Assembly: GCA_900318545.1 (NCBI GenBank)
Contig: ONLC01000160.1
Coordinates: 1 to 5,455, forward strand
Direction of reading: 5' to 3'
DNA from: an uncultured Eubacteriales bacterium
GTDB lineage: Bacteria; Bacillota; Clostridia; Oscillospirales; Ruminococcaceae
DNA: 5,455 nucleotides
The translations under genes and the position numbers were made by a program. Shown in pieces: positions 1 to 3,942 of this stretch (positions within the stretch are counted from its first letter, which is position 1; the number at the start of each line of letters is the position of its first letter). The notes under the pieces are model-generated. The model was not told the origin of the DNA. It saw only the letters and a program-made list of their open reading frames with translations, and searched no databases.

Positions 1-1043
1 TCATAAAGGCACTTGTCAGCACGGGAGATACCACTGTCGTAGTTCTGATCGGGCATTACCTTGCACAGACCAAAGGTCATAGTAACGTGGAAGGGTCTGC
101 CGTCAATGTTGAATTCGTGAGCCTCGACCTCTTTTCTGACTCTCTCGGCTACGATCATCGCAGCATAGCTGCCGCCTGTCGGCAGCGCAAAGAGTATTTC
201 CTCACCGCCCCAGCGGCATACATAGCCCTCTGTAGGAACTATGCTTACAAAAATCGAAGATACTGTCTTTAATACCTCATCACCTGCATCGTGACCGTAG
301 GTGTCATTTATCTTCTTGAAGTCATCAATATCGGAAATACACAGACTGTAGCTCTCGTTGGCCTTGCGGCAGTTTTTCTCTATAAGCTTGATATACTCCA
401 TCATAGCACGCCTGTTGAAAAGCTCGGTAAGCGGATCGATAGTCGCAAGCTTTTGCAGATGCTCGTTTTTCTTTTTCATGTTATCTGCCATCATCTCTCG
501 GATAAATATGCTGTAAGACGATATAAACACTACTATAAAAAACGAAGCCAATGCATTATAAATATACAAGCCGTTCATCAGATACACCTTATTCATATGG
601 TAAGGTGCCGCCCAGTTATAAAGGTTTATCCTTGCTGCGATAAAAGCAACAATATTCAGCAGAGCTATCATAAACGGGGTGAACCGCTTCCTGAATTCAC
701 CGAAAAACGGTATCGACGCATTTCCTATAAAGAACAGGGCAAAGCCTGCGTCCCACCCGATATAGTACGTTCCAACAAGGGAATGTAGCATTATCTCCAT
801 CTCTTCAAGGAGCAGAACATTTGAGTATTGCTCCTTTTTCAGATTCAATATCAGCATCGTAAGATAAAAGGCTACGCTGAAGATATTGAAAAACGCCATC
901 GGATATATTTTAAGAATAAAAAATGCGATCAGATAGCCCGTATGCCCGAACAGCAGAAAGGCAGTACTGAACGAATGAACAAATTTCTTGTTCAGATGAT
1001 AGCTGAGGGCAAAGCTCAGCTCACGTTTTTTTATTTTCTTCAT
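1..1043 (-). CDS. Membrane-anchored GGDEF diguanylate cyclase (C-terminus outside window)
   Basis: The ATG is at 1043-1041 and 347 codons are open to the window edge. The protein probably makes the second messenger c-di-GMP from two GTP at the inner face of the membrane. Residues about 22-181 form five or six hydrophobic segments (roughly 22-44, 46-67, 98-114, 121-138, 160-181). A charged linker helix (about 183-200) follows, then the GGDEF domain. It opens with the usual DPLTELFNRR (203-212), has the metal-site region SDIDDFKKIND (237-247) followed by YGHDAGDEVL, and the signature RWGGEEI (277-283), a GGEEI version of GGDEF. The residues expected for the allosteric RxxD inhibitory site, five residues before GGEEI, are PTEG, so product inhibition through that site looks absent. 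The visible part ends in RADKCLY, the conserved ADxxLY near the domain end, so only a few tens of residues should be missing. No known sensor domain is recognised in the membrane part. The weak Shine-Dalgarno AGAGAAG precedes the start. It is transcribed divergently from pdxK. Confidence 0.93.
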   Translation of the reverse strand, partial: MKKIKKRELSFALSYHLNKKFVHSFSTAFLLFGHTGYLIAFFILKIYPMAFFNIFSVAFYLTMLILNLKKEQYSNVLLLEEMEIMLHSLVGTYYIGWDAGFALFFIGNASIPFFGEFRKRFTPFMIALLNIVAFIAARINLYNWAAPYHMNKVYLMNGLYIYNALASFFIVVFISSYSIFIREMMADNMKKKNEHLQKLATIDPLTELFNRRAMMEYIKLIEKNCRKANESYSLCISDIDDFKKINDTYGHDAGDEVLKTVSSIFVSIVPTEGYVCRWGGEEILFALPTGGSYAAMIVAERVRKEVEAHEFNIDGRPFHVTMTFGLCKVMPDQNYDSGISRADKCLY

Positions 1044-1091
1044 TTATCTTCTCTCTGTTTTAAAAAAATTGGTAAAAATGCATATATGTAT

Positions 1092-1120
1092 ATTATAGCC
1101 CATAAACACGCACTTTTCAA
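1092..1120 (-). promoter_or_regulatory. Sigma-A type promoter of the GGDEF gene
   Basis: Read on the minus strand, TTGAAA (1120-1115) is followed by exactly 17 nt and a perfect TATAAT (1097-1092). Transcription should start near 1085, giving a leader of about 40 nt before the ATG at 1043. The -35 differs from the consensus TTGACA at one position, so this should be a fairly strong housekeeping promoter. Confidence 0.8.
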
Positions 1121-1141
1121 TACTCATTTTCAACAAAATAC

Positions 1142-1177
1142 GAGCATATATTTTGTATCCGTGCCTTATGTATGCTC
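1142..1177. repeat. Inverted repeat between the divergent promoters
   Basis: GAGCATA (1142-1148) and its exact reverse complement TATGCTC (1171-1177) flank 22 nt. The pair sits upstream of the -35 boxes of both divergent promoters, where an operator for a regulator of either gene could lie. Seven-base arms can arise by chance in AT-rich spacer, so a regulatory role is only a suggestion. Confidence 0.3.
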
Positions 1178-1214
1178 CGAAAGCTTCAAAATCACGAAAA
1201 ATATTGCTTTACTA

Positions 1215-1243
1215 TTGAAAAAACAAAAAAAGTATGTTATAAT
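1215..1243 (+). promoter_or_regulatory. Sigma-A type promoter of the pdxK-trmL-degV operon
   Basis: TTGAAA (1215-1220), a 17-nt spacer and a perfect TATAAT (1238-1243) preceded by TG at 1235-1236, which makes an extended -10 (TGTTATAAT). Transcription should start near 1250, only about 30 nt before the pdxK start. The same hexamers and spacing are used by the divergent GGDEF promoter about 95 bp away. Confidence 0.82.
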
Positions 1244-1261
1244 GTTCTTTATGAAGAAATC

Positions 1262-1272
1262 GAAGGGAAGGG
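1262..1272 (+). promoter_or_regulatory. Duplicated ribosome binding site of pdxK
   Basis: GAAGGGAAGGG contains two AAGGG cores. The second (1268-1272) is 9 nt before the pdxK ATG at 1282. The first (1263-1267) is 6 nt before another ATG at 1274 that opens the two-codon reading frame ATG-CTA-TAA, whose stop shares a base with the pdxK start (TAATG). Confidence 0.65.
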
Positions 1273-1281
1273 TATGCTATA

Positions 1282-2139
1282 ATGCTGCATGGAAAGCGGG
1301 TAGCCGCTATTCAGGATATTTCGGGACTGGGCAGATGCTCGCTTACAGTTATTATACCTGTTCTTTCGGCAATGAGTGTTCAGGTCTGTCCTGTGCCTAC
1401 GGCTGTGCTGTCAGCACATACGGGCTATGATGAGTTTGTAATGCGTGACCTTACAGACTATATGAAGCCTGCTCTTGAGCACTATCTTAAAATGAAGACA
1501 GAATTCGACAGCGTGTACAGCGGCTTTATGGCAAGCGAGGCTCAGATAGATCACTGTCTTGAATTTTTCAAGGCATATCCGCAGTCGCTTAAAGTGGTTG
1601 ACCCTGTTATGGGCGACGGAGGAAAGGCTTATGCGACCTATACTGACAAGCTCTGCAAAAAAATGGGTGAGCTTGTAACTGTTGCGGATATAATCACTCC
1701 GAATATGACTGAGGCGGCAATACTGCTTGGTGAGGACTTCCCTACCAAGCCTATGCTGAACACTCAGATAAAATCGTGGCTGGTAAGGCTATCGGACAAA
1801 GGAAACAGAACAGTTGTCATCACCAGCGCCGAGCTTGCAAACGGAGGAATGTCAACAGTCGGCTTTGACCGTGAGAACGGAAGCTTCTGGAGAGTACCGA
1901 ACGACTATGTGCCTGCCCACTATTCGGGTACGGGAGATATGTTCGCCTCGGTGCTGATAGGCGGCATACTAAAGGGCGACAGCCTTCCTGTTGCTATGAA
2001 CAGAGCATCTGCATTTACAGAGCTCTGCGTTAAGACTACCTACAGCTATCAGGTGCCCTGGACTGAGGGGCTTATGCTTGAGGGGCAGCTGTCGTGGCTG
2101 ACAGGCTATCAGGAGCTGTCGGACTACAGGAAGCTTTGA
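1282..2139 (+). CDS. pdxK: Pyridoxal/pyridoxamine kinase
   Basis: A 285-residue enzyme of the ribokinase-like fold that phosphorylates B6 vitamers (pyridoxal, pyridoxamine, pyridoxine) with ATP in the cytoplasm, feeding the pyridoxal 5'-phosphate salvage pathway. The length fits the family. The N-terminal QDISGLGRCSLT (11-22) is typical of the Clostridia pyridoxamine kinase branch. DPVMGD (107-112) and TPNMTEA (139-145) are the conserved core motifs. SGTGDMF (215-221) is the anion-hole/catalytic signature, with D219 the expected catalytic base. The start is chosen for the AAGGG 9 nt upstream and because the conserved N-terminal motif begins within ten residues. It is the first gene of an operon, with the trmL start one base after its stop. 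Which vitamer it prefers, and so whether pdxK or pdxY is the better name, cannot be read from the sequence. A phosphomethylpyrimidine kinase (ThiD) is the main alternative and fits the N-terminus less well. Confidence 0.92.
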   Translation: MLHGKRVAAIQDISGLGRCSLTVIIPVLSAMSVQVCPVPTAVLSAHTGYDEFVMRDLTDYMKPALEHYLKMKTEFDSVYSGFMASEAQIDHCLEFFKAYPQSLKVVDPVMGDGGKAYATYTDKLCKKMGELVTVADIITPNMTEAAILLGEDFPTKPMLNTQIKSWLVRLSDKGNRTVVITSAELANGGMSTVGFDRENGSFWRVPNDYVPAHYSGTGDMFASVLIGGILKGDSLPVAMNRASAFTELCVKTTYSYQVPWTEGLMLEGQLSWLTGYQELSDYRKL

Positions 2140-2140
2140 T

Positions 2141-2653
2141 ATGAGTGAAAACACATACAGGCTCAATATAGTTCTTGTTGAGCCGCAGATACCTCAGAAC
2201 ACAGGGAATATTTCCCGAACCTGTGCTGTAACAGGCGCTGCGCTGCACCTTATAAAGCCCTACGGCTTCACGATAACTGACAAGCATCTAAAGCGTGCAG
2301 GTCTTGACTACTGGGATAAGCTCGAGATATACGAGTATGAGAGCTTAGATGAGTTTTTTGAGAAAAACAGCGGAACCTTCCGCTTTTTCACAACTAAGGG
2401 CAGAACGACCCACTCGGATATAGATTATCCCGACACACAGAATACCTATCTTGTTTTCGGAAGAGAGGACAAGGGGCTCCCCGAGGAGCTTTTATATGCT
2501 CACCCGGATGACTGCGTCAGGATACCGATGAGAAATGAGCTCAGGAGCCTGAACCTGTCAAACTCGGTTGCAATAGGTGTTTATGAGGTGCTCAGACAAT
2601 GGGGCTATCCCGACCTCGGAAGAGAGGGACAGCTTACAAAATACACATGGTAA
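2141..2653 (+). CDS. trmL: tRNA (cytidine/uridine-34 2'-O)-methyltransferase TrmL
   Basis: A 170-residue SPOUT-class methyltransferase (YibK/CspR type) that methylates the ribose 2'-OH of the wobble nucleotide of certain leucine tRNAs, using S-adenosylmethionine. All three hallmark motifs are visible: NTGNISRTCA (20-29) for tRNA and catalysis, FGREDKGLP (106-114) and IPM followed by RSLNLSNSVAI (128-145). The last two form the trefoil knot that binds the cofactor. KRAGLDYWD (51-59) is also characteristic of this family. The E. coli protein starts close to LNIVLYEP, here at residues 8-15, so the protein carries about seven extra N-terminal residues. The ATG at 2141 is supported by AGGAAG at 2128-2133, inside the end of pdxK. 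The C-terminus is a few residues longer than usual. With one base between it and pdxK, the two genes are very likely translationally coupled. Confidence 0.95.
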   Translation: MSENTYRLNIVLVEPQIPQNTGNISRTCAVTGAALHLIKPYGFTITDKHLKRAGLDYWDKLEIYEYESLDEFFEKNSGTFRFFTTKGRTTHSDIDYPDTQNTYLVFGREDKGLPEELLYAHPDDCVRIPMRNELRSLNLSNSVAIGVYEVLRQWGYPDLGREGQLTKYTW

Positions 2654-2662
2654 ACCCCACGG

Positions 2663-2670
2663 AAAGGCGG
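2663..2670 (+). promoter_or_regulatory. Ribosome binding site deciding the degV start
   Basis: AAAGGCGG matches the consensus AAAGGAGG at seven of eight positions and ends 11 nt before the ATG at 2682. It supports that start over an in-frame ATG at 2577, which would overlap trmL by 77 nt. Confidence 0.7.
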
Positions 2671-2681
2671 TAAAAATAATC

Positions 2682-3557
2682 ATGGCTAAGATCAAGGTTA
2701 TGACAGATTCGGCAAGCGACATCTCCAAGGAGAATGCCGAGAAATATGATATTCTTGTGCTCCCGTTCAAGGTAACTATGGGAGATAAAAGCTACGTTTC
2801 AAGACAGGATTTTGACAACGAGGGCTTTTACAAAATGCTCGATGAGTATGACGGCATTCCGATGACCTCGCAGATAACTGCTTTTGAGTTCAAGGAGGCG
2901 TTTGAAAAGCTCTATGCTGACGGATATACCGATGTTATCTACACGAGCATCAACTCAAACGGCTCCTCGACCTACTCGAATGCACTTATGGCATCTGAAC
3001 AGTTTTTTGAAAAGCACCCCGATGCAAAGGGCAAGTTCAACATTTACTGTATCGACGGACGCTCATACACAGGTGCCTACGGCTACGCAGTAGTTGAGGG
3101 TGCAAAAAAAGCACTGAAGAACACCCCTGCCAAGGACATTGTAGCCTTTATTAAGGACTGGGTAGATAACTGCGTTATTTTCTTTGCTATGTATACTCTC
3201 AGATATGCAAGAAAGTCAGGACGTATACCCTCTGCGGCGGCTTTTGTCGGCGAGGTTATGGGGCTCAAGCCTGTTATGAGGATAGATGACAATCAAATCG
3301 TTACCGAGACCAAGATCAGGGGCGACAAGGCTATAGTTCCGAAGATCCTCGAGCTTGTTGAGGCTGAGATGATACCTCAGACACCGTACCTCGTGGTTTA
3401 CGGAAATGACGCCTCAGTACGTGATGAAATGGCTCAGGCTATGACCAAAAAGGTCGGCTATCCGCCTGTGGACTTCTATCAGATAGGCTCAGAGGTAGCC
3501 ATAAATGCAGGGCCAAAGGTAACAGGCGTTATTTTCAAGTCCTCTCACAGAAAGTAA
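2682..3557 (+). CDS. DegV-family fatty-acid-binding protein
   Basis: A 291-residue cytoplasmic DegV/FakB-type protein. Such proteins bind one long-chain fatty acid in a buried tunnel. FakB members present it to the kinase FakA for acyl-phosphate formation and phospholipid synthesis. Family signatures seen are TDSASDI (8-14) at the first strand, MTSQIT (61-66) for the carboxylate-binding TSQ, INSNGSSTYSNA (90-101) for the second ligand loop, YARKSGRI (175-182), GLKPVM (194-199) and NAGPKVTGV (275-283). Two details deviate slightly: SSTY in place of the usual SGTY, and AGPKVTG in place of GPGxxG. The full length matches the family. The start at 2682 is preferred over in-frame 2577 because it has a ribosome binding site and begins just before TDSASD. 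It is the last gene of the operon, followed by terminators. No FakA kinase gene is in the window, so a role as a FakA partner is unproven. Confidence 0.92.
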   Translation: MAKIKVMTDSASDISKENAEKYDILVLPFKVTMGDKSYVSRQDFDNEGFYKMLDEYDGIPMTSQITAFEFKEAFEKLYADGYTDVIYTSINSNGSSTYSNALMASEQFFEKHPDAKGKFNIYCIDGRSYTGAYGYAVVEGAKKALKNTPAKDIVAFIKDWVDNCVIFFAMYTLRYARKSGRIPSAAAFVGEVMGLKPVMRIDDNQIVTETKIRGDKAIVPKILELVEAEMIPQTPYLVVYGNDASVRDEMAQAMTKKVGYPPVDFYQIGSEVAINAGPKVTGVIFKSSHRK

Positions 3558-3564
3558 AGAACAG

Positions 3565-3593
3565 CGTCCCCCGAAAAAAACGGGGGACGTTTT
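3565..3593 (+). terminator. Intrinsic terminator 1 of the pdxK-trmL-degV operon
   Basis: CGTCCCCCG (3565-3573), a loop of seven A (3574-3580), then the perfect complement CGGGGGACG (3581-3589) and TTTT. It begins 7 nt after the degV stop. The stem is GC-rich and the T-tract short (four T). Confidence 0.85.
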
Positions 3594-3612
3594 CAGTTAC
3601 GGGTCTATGTAC

Positions 3613-3642
3613 GGACTGCTGCTTAGTGCAGCAGTCCTTTTT
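3613..3642 (+). terminator. Intrinsic terminator 2, in tandem
   Basis: GGACTGCTGC (3613-3622), loop TTAGT, perfect complement GCAGCAGTCC (3628-3637), then TTTTT (3638-3642): a 10-bp stem with a proper T-tract on the plus strand. On the minus strand the hairpin is followed by GTACATAG, so it is not an intrinsic terminator for the convergent Cys-rich peptide gene. It is a second stop for the operon, 19 nt after the first ends. Confidence 0.85.
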
Positions 3643-3648
3643 CATTTC

Positions 3649-3762
3649 TCAGTTGCAGCCACAGCCGCATCCGCATCCGTTGTTGTCGCAGCCGCAGCCA
3701 CAGCCGTTGCAGCACATAAACATGATGAGGATAAGAATGATGATCCACCAGTAACCGTTCAT
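3649..3762 (-). CDS. Small membrane-anchored Cys/Gly-rich peptide, 37 aa
   Basis: An unrecognised mini-gene with start ATG at 3762-3760 and stop TGA at 3651-3649. The peptide starts MNGYWW. A very hydrophobic stretch (residues 4-16, rich in Ile, Leu, Met and Trp) could enter or span the membrane. The tail is CC followed by NGCGCGCDNNGCGCGCGCN (residues 19-37). There are 9 Cys (17, 18, 21, 23, 25, 30, 32, 34, 36) and 8 Gly in 37 residues, with no Lys, Arg, His or Glu and one Asp. Evidence that it is real: AGGAG (3774-3770) lies 7 nt before the ATG, a plausible promoter lies upstream, and the start, stop and composition are coherent. Short proteins with a hydrophobic start and a GC-repeat tail occur in Firmicutes, some labelled chorion-class high-cysteine proteins, but function is unknown. 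Metal (Zn, Cu) or redox chemistry, or disulfide-linked assembly at the envelope, are guesses. It converges on the operon terminators and diverges from the Clp gene. Confidence 0.8.
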   Translation of the reverse strand: MNGYWWIIILILIMFMCCNGCGCGCDNNGCGCGCGCN

Positions 3763-3769
3763 AACAGTT

Positions 3770-3775
3770 CTCCTT
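3770..3775 (-). promoter_or_regulatory. Ribosome binding site of the Cys-rich peptide gene
   Basis: Minus-strand AAGGAG lies 7 nt before the ATG at 3762. It is as good a site as that of the Clp gene, and is the main reason to accept this very short reading frame. Confidence 0.75.
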
Positions 3776-3812
3776 TTTTCAGATTATAAAGCTGCGGTGT
3801 TTTCCGCTTTGC

Positions 3813-3840
3813 TTTATAGTACAGTTTATGCCGCTGACAA
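3813..3840 (-). promoter_or_regulatory. Candidate promoter of the Cys-rich peptide gene
   Basis: On the minus strand, TTGTCA (3840-3835), a 16-nt spacer and TATAAA (3818-3813). Transcription would start near 3806, giving a leader of about 44 nt. That leader could form an imperfect hairpin (AAAGCGG against CCGCAGCTTT, roughly 3788-3809). A second TATAAT on the same strand (3788-3783) has no -35 partner. Confidence 0.5.
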
Positions 3841-3881
3841 AAAAATGTTACAGCTTTGGAAAGCAGGTTTTGTCCGCTGAA

Positions 3882-3887
3882 TATAAT
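3882..3887 (+). promoter_or_regulatory. Candidate -10 box of the clpC-like gene
   Basis: A perfect TATAAT lies 55 nt before the Clp start. No good -35 sits at 16-18 nt; the nearest candidate is TTGGAA (3856-3861) at 20 nt. A perfect small palindrome, GCTTTGGAAAGC (3853-3864), occupies the place of the -35. A promoter with a poor -35 and a palindrome there would fit regulated expression, but this is inference. Confidence 0.45.
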
Positions 3888-3896
3888 TTATATTGC

Positions 3897-3913
3897 CGTC
3901 AAAAATGATCATA
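3897..3913 (+). promoter_or_regulatory. Possible CtsR-type operator
   Basis: CGTCAAA-AAT-GATCATA resembles the CtsR heptad direct repeat RGTCAAA-NAN-RGTCAAA. The first heptad matches at 6 of 7, the spacer fits NAN, and the second heptad matches at 5 of 7. It covers roughly +4 to +20 relative to the start expected from the TATAAT at 3882. CtsR represses clpC and related genes in many Firmicutes. The second half-site is degenerate, so this is tentative. Confidence 0.35.
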
Positions 3914-3942
3914 GAAAACTATTCTGAAAAGGAGCGATAGCT

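Noticed and set aside
1251..1281. A riboswitch or long structured leader in front of pdxK
   Set aside because: The expected leader is only about 30 nt long, too short for any known riboswitch, and no stable hairpin is seen in it.
828..1430. A 200-codon plus-strand open frame running from inside the GGDEF gene into pdxK
   Set aside because: It crosses an antisense gene, the AT-rich intergenic region and both promoters, and has no family motif. It is a chance frame. The same holds for the plus-strand frames at 87-272 and 291-788, which are antisense to the GGDEF gene.
2577..2681. An N-terminal extension of the DegV protein to an in-frame ATG at 2577
   Set aside because: It would overlap trmL by 77 nt, adds a stretch with no DegV similarity, and ignores the ribosome binding site before 2682.
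3652..3710. A tandem DNA repeat or CRISPR-like array (repeated GCAGCC/GCATCC units)
   Set aside because: The periodicity is explained by alternating Gly and Cys codons of the minus-strand peptide. There are no spacers and no longer repeat unit.
3607..3789. A plus-strand frame of 60 codons rich in Ala, Val and Ser (looks like a signal peptide)
   Set aside because: The Ala/Val-rich run is the mirror image of the Gly-Cys codons of the minus-strand peptide, it has no ribosome binding site, and it begins inside the spacer between the two terminators.
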